A DNA stretch of 64,000 nucleotides from an uncultured Ulvibacter sp. (GCA_913063405.1 CAJXZB010000002.1:62001-126000), one strand, 5' to 3'; positions 45,508-56,121 are shown, counted from the first letter of the stretch. Notes: generated by a model from the letters alone, not told the origin. Numbers and translations: made by a program.

Positions 45508-45972
45508 ATGGCCCAACAAACTGACGTTAAATTGGCATTTCTTGAAAAATGGGAAAATTCAAAAAACTATCTTATTGGTATTGCTCAAGCAATACCCGAA
45601 GAGGATTACATCTTCAAACCAACCCAGCGGCAGATGAGTTTTCAGGAGCAACTCATGCTTATAAAAGGAAACATGGATTGGTTGAGCGCTACTTATTTCA
45701 CCGAAACCGAATCTAATCGAGAAGAATCCTTAATTCCAGAAACAAAGGAAGAAACAATAAAGCTAGTTGGTGCTGCCTTTGATGCCACTTCGGAAATTAT
45801 TAAAAATACCTCTGAAGAAACCTTAAGTGAAACTGTGGATTTCTTTGTTGGACCTAAAAGTAAACTTCAAATATTAAATTTACTTCAAGACCACGTTACA
45901 CATCATCGCGGGCAACTCATTGTGTATCTGAACCTTAAAAATATAGAGCCTCCAAAATTTGTTGGTTGGTAG
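45508..45972 (+). CDS. DinB family protein with apparently frameshifted signal peptide
   Basis: A 154-residue four-helix DinB/YfiT-like protein with three likely metal His: one region near KGNMDWLSATYF and HVTHHRGQLIVYL at about 130-142. Upstream, an ATG at 45459 begins a signal-peptide-like frame (MKTLPIYFL) that is one base out of phase with the gene. Removing one T from the CTTTTTA tract would give MKTLPIYFLLFCTTAIMA followed by QQTDVK, a normal signal peptide with an AxA-type cut. As read, the product would start at MAQQTD and stay in the cytoplasm. Confidence 0.8.
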   Translation: MAQQTDVKLAFLEKWENSKNYLIGIAQAIPEEDYIFKPTQRQMSFQEQLMLIKGNMDWLSATYFTETESNREESLIPETKEETIKLVGAAFDATSEIIKNTSEETLSETVDFFVGPKSKLQILNLLQDHVTHHRGQLIVYLNLKNIEPPKFVGW

Positions 45973-46035
45973 ATTTTTATCGTGCATTTAAGGCCATTCT
46001 TTTTATAAAGTTCTAACTTGTAAAAAAAAACCTCG

Positions 46036-47127
46036 ATGACGCTACTATTAGTTTACGCGCTATTTTCAATCTTCTTTTCTTTTTTATGCTCCATTTTGGA
46101 AGCGGCATTATTAAGTTTTACTCCTACTTACCTAAAAGTAAAAACTCAGGAGGGAAAGGGATTTGCTAAAACCTTAACAGCATTTAAAAAAGACATCGAC
46201 CAACCGTTAATTGCTATTCTAACTCTAAATACTATCGCCCATACAGTAGGAGCCATACTCGTTGGTGTAGAGGCAGAAAAACTTCCTTACAAGGTTGACA
46301 TCCTTGGCGTAAATATGGTAGGAATCGTTTCGGCCATTATGACTTTGCTAATCTTAATTGTTTCTGAAATAATTCCGAAAACTATTGGTGCCACTTACTG
46401 GAAGAAATTAGGAAGCTTTACAGCGCTGTTTTTAAAGGTTATTATCTTTCCGTTGAAATATACAGGAATACTTTGGCTACTCACTTTGACTACAAAACTT
46501 ATTGGCAAATCGGCTCATGTTAGTACTATGAGCAGGGAAGAATTTATTGCTATTGCAGATACTGCGGAACAGGAAGGTGTTTTTGAAGAAAACGAAAGCG
46601 CCGTAATTAAAAATTTGCTCCTATTTAAATCAATAATTGCTAAAAATGTCATGACTCCCTTTCCCGTTGTAACTAGTGAAGACGAATCGACATCACTACA
46701 TGATTTTCACAAAACTCATAAAAATTTAAAATTTTCCAGAATTCCCATTTACAAGGAAAAGAGTCATAATATTACTGGATTTGTCCTTCGGGACGATCTA
46801 CTAGAAGAAATTGTTGAAGAACATGGTGACAAACTCCTTGGTGATATTAAGCGGGATATAACTGTTGTACAGGACGAAACTCCCATACCCGATTTATTCG
46901 AGACCTTCATCAAGCAACGGGCACATATTGCTTTGGTAGTGGATGAATTTGGAAACACAACTGGTATTGTCACGATGGAAGATATTATTGAAACATTACT
47001 AGGTCTAGAAATAATGGACGAGAGTGACGCCATAGAAGATATGCAGGTGCAGGCCAGAAAAAACTGGGAACGACGAGCAAAACGTATGGGAATACGATTA
47101 CAAGATAAAACCAAGGAAGATGAGTAG
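46036..47127 (+). CDS. CNNM/hemolysin-C type CBS-domain membrane protein
   Basis: A 363-residue protein: an N-terminal DUF21 domain with four TM helices (about 1-150), then two CBS domains (about 200-310), with TPFPVVTSEDES, FSRIPIYKEKSHNITGFVL and HIALVVDEFGNTTGIVTMEDIIETLLG. Relatives export Mg(II) or act in metal homeostasis. The C-terminal transporter-associated domain of longer relatives is absent. Its stop overlaps the next gene by 8 bp. Confidence 0.93.
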   Translation: MTLLLVYALFSIFFSFLCSILEAALLSFTPTYLKVKTQEGKGFAKTLTAFKKDIDQPLIAILTLNTIAHTVGAILVGVEAEKLPYKVDILGVNMVGIVSAIMTLLILIVSEIIPKTIGATYWKKLGSFTALFLKVIIFPLKYTGILWLLTLTTKLIGKSAHVSTMSREEFIAIADTAEQEGVFEENESAVIKNLLLFKSIIAKNVMTPFPVVTSEDESTSLHDFHKTHKNLKFSRIPIYKEKSHNITGFVLRDDLLEEIVEEHGDKLLGDIKRDITVVQDETPIPDLFETFIKQRAHIALVVDEFGNTTGIVTMEDIIETLLGLEIMDESDAIEDMQVQARKNWERRAKRMGIRLQDKTKEDE

Positions 47128-47620
47128 TGAGAGTTTATACATTCAAAATCTGGACACACCTATTGGTAGCATGCAGTTAAGTTTTAATTCTGAATTAGAA
47201 TTGCTTGCAGCAGAATTCAAAGAAAGCGGAGAACCCGGCTATAATACCAGCGGTCACGAATTTCAAGAAATTAAAAATACGGTTAAACAACTTACCGAAT
47301 ATTTCGAAGGAACTCGCACCCAATTTAACTTAAAACTGTCTCCCGTAGGCACCGAGTTTCAGAAAAGAGTTTGGAAAGAATTACAAGAAATTCTATTCGG
47401 AAAAACAACCTCTTATCAAAAAATGGCCAACCAATTAGGAGATCCAAAAGTGATTCGCGCCGCCGCATCGGCTAACGGTAAAAATCCAATTGCTATTATT
47501 ATCCCTTGCCATCGAGTGATAGGAAGCGACGGCTCTTTAACGGGTTATGCGGGAGGTTTGCATCGTAAAAAATGGCTGTTAGATCATGAGAATCCGGTAA
47601 AACAACAATCCCTTTTTTAA
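47120..47620 (+). CDS. ogt: Methylated-DNA--protein-cysteine S-methyltransferase
   Basis: A 166-residue DNA repair protein that removes methyl groups from O6-methylguanine onto its own Cys. Motifs: SPVGTEFQKRVWKELQEI, AAASANGKNPIAIIIPCHRVIGSDGSLTGYAGG (catalytic Cys in PCHRV, about 131). Translationally coupled to the CNNM gene. Confidence 0.96.
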   Translation: MSSESLYIQNLDTPIGSMQLSFNSELELLAAEFKESGEPGYNTSGHEFQEIKNTVKQLTEYFEGTRTQFNLKLSPVGTEFQKRVWKELQEILFGKTTSYQKMANQLGDPKVIRAAASANGKNPIAIIIPCHRVIGSDGSLTGYAGGLHRKKWLLDHENPVKQQSLF

Positions 47621-47626
47621 TCTAAT

Positions 47627-48772
47627 ATGAAATACACAAAACGCTTTTTTAAGGGTCTAATCTTTCTACTACTTCTAATAGTTGTATTGCTTTATATTAC
47701 CGACTACAACTATATTTTGAAAGGGGTTCGTGTGGTATACATGACCGGGCATACAACTGCTTTTATTGATGACCATACCTATTTTGAAAATGAATCAATC
47801 CCTCCTAGTACCAAACCTCAACCATGGAATCATCATAAAGATTACAACATTGTTGATGCTACCAGCGCACTTTTAGAAACGAACAAAGAACTTGGCACTA
47901 TAGCTTTTCTTGTTATTAAAAATGACAGTATCTGGTATGAAAACTATGCCGAATCCTACGGAAGGGAATCACAAACCAATTCCTTTTCAATGGCCAAGAG
48001 TATTACCTCAGCTTTGTTAGGCAAAGCAATTAACGATGGATATATTAAAAATCTTAATCAACCTGTAAGTGATTTTTATCCCAAATTTGATAGTTCAATG
48101 AAGGTTGGTGATCTTTCCTCTATGGCCTCCGGTCTTAATTGGGATGAATCTTATACGAGTCCGTTTAGTGTTACGGCCAGATCCTATTATGATGATAATT
48201 TAGCCGAAACAATTCTTAATCTAGAAGTGGTTGACACTCCTGGAGATCGTTTTAAATACCTAAGTGGTAATACAGAATTACTCGGAATGGTGATTGAAAA
48301 AGCTAGTGGTAAAAAGTTAGCGACCTATCTTTCCGAAGCTTTCTGGGAACCTATGGGTTTCGAAAACGAAGCGCTTTGGCAAGTAGACGATCCCGAAAAT
48401 CGATTGGCGAAGTCCTATTGCTGTATTGCCAGCAATGCACGCGATTTTGCTCGTTTTGGAAAGCTGTACTCAAACTATGGGAAATGGAACGAGAAACAGC
48501 TAATCGATTCAAGTTTTGTAGCCAAATCTATCGTTCCTCGTTTTAAGGAAAGCCCTGAATATGGCTATGGTTTTTGGTTGAGTGATCATCTCGAAAAGGA
48601 AATTTTTGTTATGAGAGGTATTCTTGGACAGTATGTTATTTCAATTCCTGAAGACGAGCTTATTATTGTACGCTTAGGCCATCAGCGCGGAGGACGTTCT
48701 GGGTTGCCTTTTACAAACGATTTCTACACTTACATTGATGCTGTTTACGAAATGCTAAACGCTGGCTCATAA
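47627..48772 (+). CDS. Serine hydrolase, class C beta-lactamase-like
   Basis: A 381-residue protein with an N-terminal TM/signal anchor (about 9-27). The catalytic SxxK is in NSFSMAKSITSALLG (about 119-125), the second-motif Tyr region is FKYLSGNTELLGM (about 205), and a late GHQRGGRSG replaces KTG. Family members hydrolyse esters or peptidoglycan-type peptides. It follows the repair gene by 6 bp; function is not specific from sequence. Confidence 0.88.
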   Translation: MKYTKRFFKGLIFLLLLIVVLLYITDYNYILKGVRVVYMTGHTTAFIDDHTYFENESIPPSTKPQPWNHHKDYNIVDATSALLETNKELGTIAFLVIKNDSIWYENYAESYGRESQTNSFSMAKSITSALLGKAINDGYIKNLNQPVSDFYPKFDSSMKVGDLSSMASGLNWDESYTSPFSVTARSYYDDNLAETILNLEVVDTPGDRFKYLSGNTELLGMVIEKASGKKLATYLSEAFWEPMGFENEALWQVDDPENRLAKSYCCIASNARDFARFGKLYSNYGKWNEKQLIDSSFVAKSIVPRFKESPEYGYGFWLSDHLEKEIFVMRGILGQYVISIPEDELIIVRLGHQRGGRSGLPFTNDFYTYIDAVYEMLNAGS

Positions 48773-48817
48773 ATTTTTTGTAATTTTAAGAATCACTCCT
48801 CGCAAGTAATTACACTT

Positions 48818-49531
48818 ATGCTTAAACGAATTAACTTGGAACATATCCTTTTTTTGGATATTGAAACCGTTCCATTGCATTCCAATTTCAACGCTCTTGA
48901 CGATACTTCAAAGCTTTTATGGGAATTAAAAACGAAGTATCAACGCAAGGAGGATTTTACTCCAGAAGAGTTTTATGATCGCGCAGGAATCTGGGCCGAG
49001 TTTGGCAAAATCATTTGTATTTCAGTGGGGTATTTTAAAATGACCGGGGATGTCCGAAATTTTCGTGTGACCAGTTTTCACGGAGAGGAGACGTCCATTT
49101 TAATTGAGTTTAAAGCCCTACTTGAAACACATTTCAATAGGCCTCATCACGTTTTATGTGCTCATAATGGAAAGGAATTCGATTTCCCTTATATCGCAAG
49201 AAGAATGATCATTAATGGCATTGATATTCCTTTTAAATTGAATCTCTTCGGAAAAAAACCCTGGGAAGTACCTCATTTAGACACCTTAGAATTATGGAAA
49301 TTTGGTGATTATAAAACATTTACTTCTTTGAAACTGATGGCACACGTATTGGGTATTCCATCTCCTAAAGACGACATTGATGGAAGCCAAGTTCGAGATG
49401 TATACTACGAAGAAAATGATATAGACCGGATTGTCATCTATTGTGAAAAAGACACCATCACGGTCGCTCAAATATTTCTAAGACTTCGGAGTGAAGAAAC
49501 ACTAAACGACGACGAGATACTTTCAATTTAA
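48818..49531 (+). CDS. 3'-5' exonuclease-like protein (predicted PolB-type ribonuclease H fold)
   Basis: A 237-residue DEDD-type exonuclease. Exo I is LFLDIETVP (about 12-20), Exo II is CAHNGKEFDFPYIARR (about 112-127), and Exo III is VIYCEKDTITVAQIFLRL (about 210). It resembles stand-alone DNA polymerase B exonuclease domains of Bacteroidota. It ends just before a strong terminator. Confidence 0.9.
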   Translation: MLKRINLEHILFLDIETVPLHSNFNALDDTSKLLWELKTKYQRKEDFTPEEFYDRAGIWAEFGKIICISVGYFKMTGDVRNFRVTSFHGEETSILIEFKALLETHFNRPHHVLCAHNGKEFDFPYIARRMIINGIDIPFKLNLFGKKPWEVPHLDTLELWKFGDYKTFTSLKLMAHVLGIPSPKDDIDGSQVRDVYYEENDIDRIVIYCEKDTITVAQIFLRLRSEETLNDDEILSI

Positions 49532-49532
49532 T

Positions 49533-49566
49533 AAAAAGCCCATACGTCAATGACGTATGGGCTTTT
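49533..49566. terminator. Terminator between convergent genes
   Basis: Arms AAAAGCCCATACGTCA and TGACGTATGGGCTTTT around one A (a small effective loop). With A-run left and T-run right it serves both the exonuclease gene and the M4 protease gene. Confidence 0.9.
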
Positions 49567-49603
49567 GGGTAAAATAAACTAAGTTAGGTTTGAAAACTTC
49601 AAT

Positions 49604-52600
49604 TTATTCCTTAATAAAGCGCTCGACGAATTTCTCGTCTCCAGCGTTTACCTGAATCATGTACACACCACTTTGTAGTAATGAAACATCAATTATATTG
49701 GTGAATGACGCTTTAGTTACAACCTGACCAATCATATTATAAATAATATATTCGGTAGCCTTCGCATCCAACACCTCAACATTCAAGGTATTCCCCTTTA
49801 CTGGATTTGGATATAAGGACATTTTAGTATTTCCGCTTTCAGAAAGACTATTTGTAGCCGTATTGGGTCCAAATCCTTGTATAGAAGAAGGAATTACAAC
49901 AATATAGTCTTCTACTTCTCCCCATTGGAAACTCTCACAAGCAGTTGGTATGCCATTGTATTTCATCGACACTCGCATTCGAGTTGGTCCAGCAGATGCT
50001 CCTGTTGGCACATTGAAACTTCCCGTAACAGGTGTTGCAGTTGAAGCAGCTCGTGAATAAGCCAATTCTCCAGCATCACCAAAGTCACCATCTCGATTCC
50101 AATCTACAAAGACAGCATATGCCTCATTGTAAATTGTTCCTGTCCATAATGGTGTAATAGTAATACTGTTACTACTACTTAATGACGTTGAAAGATTTGT
50201 ATAGTCTCCATATCCTCCCGCCGATGCACCAGTTGCATTATTAATGCTTCCTATTTGCACTCGTTGGATATACTCATCACTGGTATTATTACCATTAGAT
50301 GCACAATACCCAGTTGGAGGGTTCCCCCCACCAGCAGTAACACTAATATTGTCAATTGCAATATCTGCCTGCCAAGTAGATCCTGTAACACGATTAAATC
50401 GCAATTGAACACTTCCACCAACATAGCCAGCAAGATCGATATTTGCACTTAACCAAGCATTCCCTTTGTTTCCTGTCTCACTCCATAGGCTGGTCCAAGT
50501 AGCACCATTGTCATTACTTGCTTCCAATGCAATACTTCCCATATCTGCAGCTCCATACATATGATAGCTGAAGCTAAAGTTCGCAGCACTTTCTGCACTT
50601 AAATTAAAACAAGGAGAGTTTAAAATCGCTCGCTTGTTTGGATAACCCGTTCCGTTTCCAGAAGCTTCAACATACATATACCAGGATCCCAGTGACCCAC
50701 CAGATGGCCCTGTATTAGATGATGGAGTTCCACCACTATCTCGTGTCCAATTAATATCATCTGCTGTAGATTGTGTCCAAGCCCCTAAACCACTTTCAAA
50801 ACTCTCAGAATAAGGTAAAGAAGAAATACCGCCTGTACAGCCCCCACCACCACCGCCAGTGGTAGTTACGTTAACAGTATTACTTGCTCCTGAAATATTT
50901 CCAGCAGCATCTCGAGCCCGTACGCTAAACGAATAAGCTGTTAAAGCTGTTAATCCAGTAATTTGTTCTGAAGTTCCCGTAACTGTCCCTAAGTTAGTAG
51001 CTCCTTGATAAATATCATATCCCGTTACTCCTACATTATCTGTTGATGCAGTCCATGAAAGATCAACAGTCGTCTGGGTAACATTCGAGGCAGCTAAACT
51101 CGTTGGAACACTCGGTGCCTGAGTGTCTGGAGTTCCTGCTCCCAAATTAACCGTGTAATCTTCAACTTCACCATAAGTAAAGGATTCGCACTCGGTTGGA
51201 ATAGCGTTATACTTCATAGAAACACGCATTCTAGTGGCTGTTCCAGCAGTTCCAGTTGGAACTGTAAACGTACCACTATTTGGTGTATTTGTAGAAGCAG
51301 CTTTAGACCATACAAGTTCTCCTGCATCGCTAAAATCTTTGTCATCATTATAGTCAATCCAAACGGCATAACCTTCAGCATAAACAGTACCTGTCCAAGT
51401 TGGAGTTACCGTAATGGTATACGCTTGTCCTTCTGTTAAACCTGTAGAAATACTTGTAAAATCTGAATAGAATTGAGCTCCAGAGGCGTTGTCAATAGTT
51501 CCTAGTTGAACTCTACTAATGTATTCGTCATTAGTATTTGTACTTGCAGAAGCACAGTAGTTTCCACCACCACCATAAGCAGCGCCAACTCCAACTGCAT
51601 GCCAAGCGTTAGTTACCGCTTGCTCTTCAGCACCACCTGCTCCATAAAGATCAATAGCAGATTGGATTGCTCCAGTTCTTGTATTAGCAAAAGTTGAATT
51701 AGCCGTTAAATAGGTGTTTAACGTTCTATATGAAATTGCTGACGACTTCGTCATCCCAATTCCAGCAACATTAAAGGCATTTCCAATATCATTCGTTCCA
51801 GATCCACCCACTACAGATAAATAATACCAGTAGTTCAATACACCAGAATTGGTATGCACTCCACAATAGTCATTGCTATTTGTTGGTGTTCCGCAATTTG
51901 GATTGATCCAATTGGAACCTCCATAGGTGTCCGGTTGACCCTGAGAAGTTGGATTGCTCATCGAACGTAAAGCAGCAGAACCACTTCGTCTATCAATTTC
52001 ATCACCAATTAACCAAACGGCTGCGGTTGGATTTGTATCACTACCGTTTCCTTTTGCAAAATGCTCAACCGCCGCTCCCCAAATATCTGAAAACCCTTCG
52101 TTTAAGGCTCCAGGTTCTCTTTGGTAGGCTAAATTCGCAGTAAAAGTTGTTACGGCATGACCAATCTCATGAGCTGCAACATCAATAGATGTTAAAGCAT
52201 CAAACCCATTACATCCTTCAGAAACACAAGATCCATCTCCATAAGACATAACCGATCCATTCCAAAAGGCATTGTTGTAATTGTTATCTACGTGTACATA
52301 GCTTCTAATCTGTGCCCCAGAACCATTATAACTATCTCTATTGTGTTGACTCTGCCAGTAGTCGTAAGTCATCATCGCTCCCCAATGCGCATCTAAAGCG
52401 GCATTGTCTTTCGCTGAATTATTATGTTCTCCTGAGGTCCAGTTGTTATCATTATCAGTAAACTGGGAATAATCTGTCACATATGGATAGGTATTACCTG
52501 GTGCCTGATTTAAGGCGTCACGGGTATAAACATCTCTCCCGGTATCTTCCAAGATGTAGTTGCTACCACTCAACCTAGTTTCAATCGTTTGACTTCCACT

Positions 52601-53404
52601 ATATCTTGTTGCACCAGTACCGCTTACAACTGCCATAAAATCTTCATTGTCTATTCTATTACAATAGTCAATTTCTGTTTCAACAGTCGCTCGTTTAGCT
52701 CCAACATGACCAAATGTTGTTGCGTGCTTAATAATTGCATCAAATAATAAAGCGCGACCCGTAATAGCATCTATATATAAATTTCCTCGACTTATTGGGT
52801 TAGTAGCAAAAATGTCGAATTTATATGCAAGTTTATATTCGTTAATATCTGCAACATCTCTTCCGCTATCAAAATTCGGTATAATTACCAATTCACCTGC
52901 CGGTTTTTGGTAGTCATCCATTTCTTTAGCGGCATCAGGATACTCCCACATATAGTTTTGTGCACCCGTGTGATTTATTGCTTTATTAAAAGCCTGAATA
53001 TTGCTTATTTCAGGATTTACTTCAAAATCATCCTGAATTGGATAGTATTCTGAACTTAATGATTTAATCGCTCCATTATTACTATGGATGATTATAGTTC
53101 CAAACTCTACTTTAACTCCGTTATGATATTGTTGAAGTTTCTGATGTGTAAAACCTAACTGGTCTTGTTCTTGTTTTACGGTTGTGAAAGAAGTCTTTGA
53201 GGAGGGGGAGAGAACTTCTTGAAATAATTGTGAAGTGTTTGAAGTTGTGTAAGTTTTTGTGTCATTAAAAACTAAAAGACTTGCTGGTTTTTTGACATTT
53301 CTTTTTTCATCAGCCTTATTCTGAGAAATTACTTTTGTTGTCCCAAACGAGAAAACAAACGCGGCTAACACAAAAAGAAAAATCATTTTGTTGATTTTTC
53401 TCAT
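49604..53404 (-). CDS. Large secreted M4 family metalloprotease with GEVED, Fn3 and T9SS sorting domains
   Basis: A 1266-residue secreted protease. Order: signal peptide (1-28); FTP/PepSY propeptide (about 60-200); thermolysin-like M4 domain with the zinc motif [14 protein letters not shown] (about 410) and third ligand [12 protein letters not shown] (about 437), to about 608; GEVED domain (about 625-760); fibronectin type III (about 770-855); a jelly-roll/MAM-like domain (about 865-1030); a second GEVED domain (about 1045-1175); and a T9SS type A sorting domain with [10 protein letters not shown] and ending FVERFIKE. It should be exported through the T9SS and act on proteins outside the cell. 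Confidence 0.95.
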   Translation of the reverse strand: MRKINKMIFLFVLAAFVFSFGTTKVISQNKADEKRNVKKPASLLVFNDTKTYTTSNTSQLFQEVLSPSSKTSFTTVKQEQDQLGFTHQKLQQYHNGVKVEFGTIIIHSNNGAIKSLSSEYYPIQDDFEVNPEISNIQAFNKAINHTGAQNYMWEYPDAAKEMDDYQKPAGELVIIPNFDSGRDVADINEYKLAYKFDIFATNPISRGNLYIDAITGRALLFDAIIKHATTFGHVGAKRATVETEIDYCNRIDNEDFMAVVSGTGATRYSGSQTIETRLSGSNYILEDTGRDVYTRDALNQAPGNTYPYVTDYSQFTDNDNNWTSGEHNNSAKDNAALDAHWGAMMTYDYWQSQHNRDSYNGSGAQIRSYVHVDNNYNNAFWNGSVMSYGDGSCVSEGCNGFDALTSIDVAAHEIGHAVTTFTANLAYQREPGALNEGFSDIWGAAVEHFAKGNGSDTNPTAAVWLIGDEIDRRSGSAALRSMSNPTSQGQPDTYGGSNWINPNCGTPTNSNDYCGVHTNSGVLNYWYYLSVVGGSGTNDIGNAFNVAGIGMTKSSAISYRTLNTYLTANSTFANTRTGAIQSAIDLYGAGGAEEQAVTNAWHAVGVGAAYGGGGNYCASASTNTNDEYISRVQLGTIDNASGAQFYSDFTSISTGLTEGQAYTITVTPTWTGTVYAEGYAVWIDYNDDKDFSDAGELVWSKAASTNTPNSGTFTVPTGTAGTATRMRVSMKYNAIPTECESFTYGEVEDYTVNLGAGTPDTQAPSVPTSLAASNVTQTTVDLSWTASTDNVGVTGYDIYQGATNLGTVTGTSEQITGLTALTAYSFSVRARDAAGNISGASNTVNVTTTGGGGGGCTGGISSLPYSESFESGLGAWTQSTADDINWTRDSGGTPSSNTGPSGGSLGSWYMYVEASGNGTGYPNKRAILNSPCFNLSAESAANFSFSYHMYGAADMGSIALEASNDNGATWTSLWSETGNKGNAWLSANIDLAGYVGGSVQLRFNRVTGSTWQADIAIDNISVTAGGGNPPTGYCASNGNNTSDEYIQRVQIGSINNATGASAGGYGDYTNLSTSLSSSNSITITPLWTGTIYNEAYAVFVDWNRDGDFGDAGELAYSRAASTATPVTGSFNVPTGASAGPTRMRVSMKYNGIPTACESFQWGEVEDYIVVIPSSIQGFGPNTATNSLSESGNTKMSLYPNPVKGNTLNVEVLDAKATEYIIYNMIGQVVTKASFTNIIDVSLLQSGVYMIQVNAGDEKFVERFIKE

Positions 53405-53598
53405 GATTAATTAGTGTTTTTGTTAATAAATTAGGTTTGAATATTCGAATTCGGCAATAAAAGAACCATTTTTTTATGAAAAATGAAATTATACTCGATG
53501 AACGACAAAGGAAACTTATTAACAATAATCTCTATAATCCTTCAAGCCCTATGGATTCAGTAGGTTAAAAGAATTTTACAAACCCGACTCTAAAATAT

Positions 53599-53606
53599 TA
53601 TCTTTG
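53599..53606 (+). promoter_or_regulatory. Putative -7 box directly before the ABC ATPase gene
   Basis: TATCTTTG fits TAnnTTTG and ends 5 bp before the ATG at 53612, so the transcript would have almost no leader. Confidence 0.4.
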
Positions 53607-53611
53607 GTGAA

Positions 53612-55300
53612 ATGTCGTACAAAACACTACTTAAGGTAAAAGAATTGTCTATTTCCTTCGGAACTAAAAAACCTCGAAAAGAAGTTATTCATAATATTTC
53701 CTTTGAAATAGTTGAAAACGAGATCCTTGGAGTTGTTGGTGAGTCTGGCTCTGGAAAATCTGTTACTTCCTTAGCAATAATGGGCTTGCTTCCTCGAAAA
53801 ACGAGTCATATTGAAGGGGAAATCATCTTTAATGGAAAAAATCTTATTGAAGAAAATGACAAAGCGCTTCAAACAATAAGAGGAAATGAAATTGCCATGA
53901 TTTTTCAAGAGCCAATGAGTGCACTAAACCCATCTCTGACTTGCGGTTTTCAGGTTTCTGAAATTCTTCGACAGCATTTAAAGCTATCTTCATCTGAAGC
54001 GAAAAAAGAAACACTCGTGCTATTAGAAAAGGTTAAGTTGCCTCGTCCCAATGAAATACTTAACAGCTATCCACATCAAATTAGTGGTGGACAAATGCAA
54101 CGTATTATGATCGCTATGGCTATTGCCTGTAAACCGAAATTACTGATTGCAGATGAACCAACTACCGCGTTAGATGTCACGGTTCAAAAAGAAGTTATCT
54201 CGCTTTTAAAAGAGCTTCAGGAAGAAACGGAAATGAGTCTACTCTTTATTTCACATGATCTTGGATTGGTCTCAGAAATTGCAGATCGGGTTATCGTAAT
54301 GTATCAAGGAGATATTGTTGAAACTGGAAAAGTAACTGATCTATTTACCGCCCCAAAAGATGAATATACAAAGGCATTACTAGCTTCTCGCCCTACTTTG
54401 GACATGCGACTACAAAAACTTCCCACGATTTCCTCAATTGCTGATAAGTCTTTTAAACCGTTGGAGGTGACTCCGCAACAGCGCGCCTTAAAACATAAAT
54501 ATATATATACCCAAAAGCCACTACTAGAGGTTTTCAACCTAAAAAAAGAATACTATAGCAACGCGGGCTTATTTAAATCAAGGTCTGTTGTTACTGCCGT
54601 AAACGAAGTAAGTTTTGAAGTCTTTGAAGGAGAAACGCTAGGGTTGGTTGGGGAATCTGGTTGTGGTAAATCCACACTAGGGAAGACTATTTTGCAATTA
54701 GAAAAAGCTACTTCAGGAAGTGTAAAGTATCGTGGAAAAGAAATAACCAACTTGTCCACTTCAGAAATAAGAAAACTTAGAAAGGAAATACAACTCATTT
54801 TTCAAGACCCGTATTCTTCTTTAAATCCGCGCCTTATAATAGGGGAAGCGTTGATCGAACCAATGCAAGTGCATCAAATTGGGAATTCGAGAAAAAAGAG
54901 AAAGGAGAAAGCGTTAGCACTGTTGAATCGCGTTGGTCTGGATGACGGTTTTTATCATCGATATCCACATGAATTGTCTGGCGGTCAACGGCAACGAGTA
55001 GGGATTGCTCGTGCTATAATTATGGAACCCAAACTAGTGATTTGCGACGAATCTGTTTCTGCTTTGGATATATCGGTGCAAGCCCAAGTTCTGAATCTCT
55101 TAAATGAGTTAAAAGAAGACTTTGGGTTTACCTATATATTTATCTCTCACGATTTGGCTGTAGTAAAATACATGGCAGATCAATTATTAGTAATGAATTC
55201 GGGAGTAATTGAGGAGCTGGGAGACGCTGATGAAATCTATGCGAATCCAATAAAAGAATACACTAAAAAATTGATTGAAGCTATTCCGAAGGGAATTTAG
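53612..55300 (+). CDS. Oligopeptide-type ABC transporter ATP-binding protein, fused double ATPase
   Basis: A 562-residue protein with two ABC ATPase domains (YejF/DppD-DppF-like). First: Walker A GESGSGKSV (about 46), signature ISGGQMQRIM (about 157), Walker B LLIADEPTT. Second: Walker A GESGCGKST (about 349), signature LSGGQRQRVGIARA (about 455), Walker B LVICDESVSALD. Oligopeptide-specific C-terminal segments follow each. The partner permeases and binding protein are not adjacent, so they must be elsewhere. Confidence 0.95.
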   Translation: MSYKTLLKVKELSISFGTKKPRKEVIHNISFEIVENEILGVVGESGSGKSVTSLAIMGLLPRKTSHIEGEIIFNGKNLIEENDKALQTIRGNEIAMIFQEPMSALNPSLTCGFQVSEILRQHLKLSSSEAKKETLVLLEKVKLPRPNEILNSYPHQISGGQMQRIMIAMAIACKPKLLIADEPTTALDVTVQKEVISLLKELQEETEMSLLFISHDLGLVSEIADRVIVMYQGDIVETGKVTDLFTAPKDEYTKALLASRPTLDMRLQKLPTISSIADKSFKPLEVTPQQRALKHKYIYTQKPLLEVFNLKKEYYSNAGLFKSRSVVTAVNEVSFEVFEGETLGLVGESGCGKSTLGKTILQLEKATSGSVKYRGKEITNLSTSEIRKLRKEIQLIFQDPYSSLNPRLIIGEALIEPMQVHQIGNSRKKRKEKALALLNRVGLDDGFYHRYPHELSGGQRQRVGIARAIIMEPKLVICDESVSALDISVQAQVLNLLNELKEDFGFTYIFISHDLAVVKYMADQLLVMNSGVIEELGDADEIYANPIKEYTKKLIEAIPKGI

Positions 55301-55312
55301 CAAAAATTGAAA

Positions 55313-55349
55313 TAAAAAAAGCCCGTTCTAACCTCACAAAGAACGGGCT
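55313..55349 (-). terminator. Minus-strand terminator without an obvious gene
   Basis: Arms AGCCCGTTCT (55320-55329) and AGAACGGGCT (55340-55349). On the minus strand it is followed by TTTTTTT; on the plus strand by AACCTTT, a weak T-run. It thus points to minus-strand transcription from the gene-poor region, though it may also serve the ABC gene ending at 55300. Confidence 0.75.
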
Positions 55350-55947
55350 AACCTTTATCTGTATCGTAGCAGATTCGGGGGTAATTAACTCTGAAAAAAT
55401 TAAATTAACAAAAAAACTTTTTTCGCCACATACAAAACACTTTTTACAAGTCGCATTGTATTTTTTAGGGAATTAATAATATTTTGCATAAGTAGGTTTG
55501 GTTCGTTAAACTTGGGATAGCTAATATGCGAAGGAACATGTATAAAAAACGATTAACCGCTCAATTATTCGTTGAAGTACATTAAATTTTAACATTTAAA
55601 TTGAATTAATGCGTGTTCTCCTACGTTATTACCGTACTTAATAAGATGTTTTACCCTTCGGCAATTTAATGTCTTAGTGAAATTTTCATCTTTTTTTGGT
55701 AGAAATAACACTTTCAACTGGATAATAATCGCGTCCATAATTGGACCTTTTATCCGCACCTAATCCCTTAGCGACTTGATTGGTCATTTTTATTATGAAG
55801 ACTTCTTCGCGGAACCATTGTTTCTTATGGTTTTTTCTAAAGACCGCTCCGTGGGTATCATAAAACATTATGTATTGAGCCTATGGTTATATATTTCGCT
55901 CTCCAGGAACTATGTTAATATTATGCATATCATCCGCAGTTAGTATA

Positions 55948-56121
55948 TCAATGATTTAGAATCCCATCGACCTCATAAGAAACGGTAAGGGCATTGGTTC
56001 TATGCAAATAATCGACCGCAATTAAGGTATTTCGAAGAATTCGATCCTGAATGGTCTCATAATCTCGACCCACAATATAATTGTAGCCCGCTAGCCTTCC
56101 AGATAAGGATCTAATTTGCAT
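55948..56121 (-). CDS. Small ORF after CoA-transferase subunit B, unknown
   Basis: 57 codons starting at an ATG 2 bp after the previous stop. The sequence (RDYETIQDRILRNTLIAVDYLHR) looks protein-like with amphipathic helices, but no family was recognised. It may be a remnant. Confidence 0.25.
   Translation of the reverse strand: MQIRSLSGRLAGYNYIVGRDYETIQDRILRNTLIAVDYLHRTNALTVSYEVDGILNH

Noticed and set aside
49604-53404. CRISPR-like or tandem DNA repeats
   Set aside because: The similar segments are two GEVED protein domains, too long and diverged for CRISPR repeats; no array was seen anywhere in the window.
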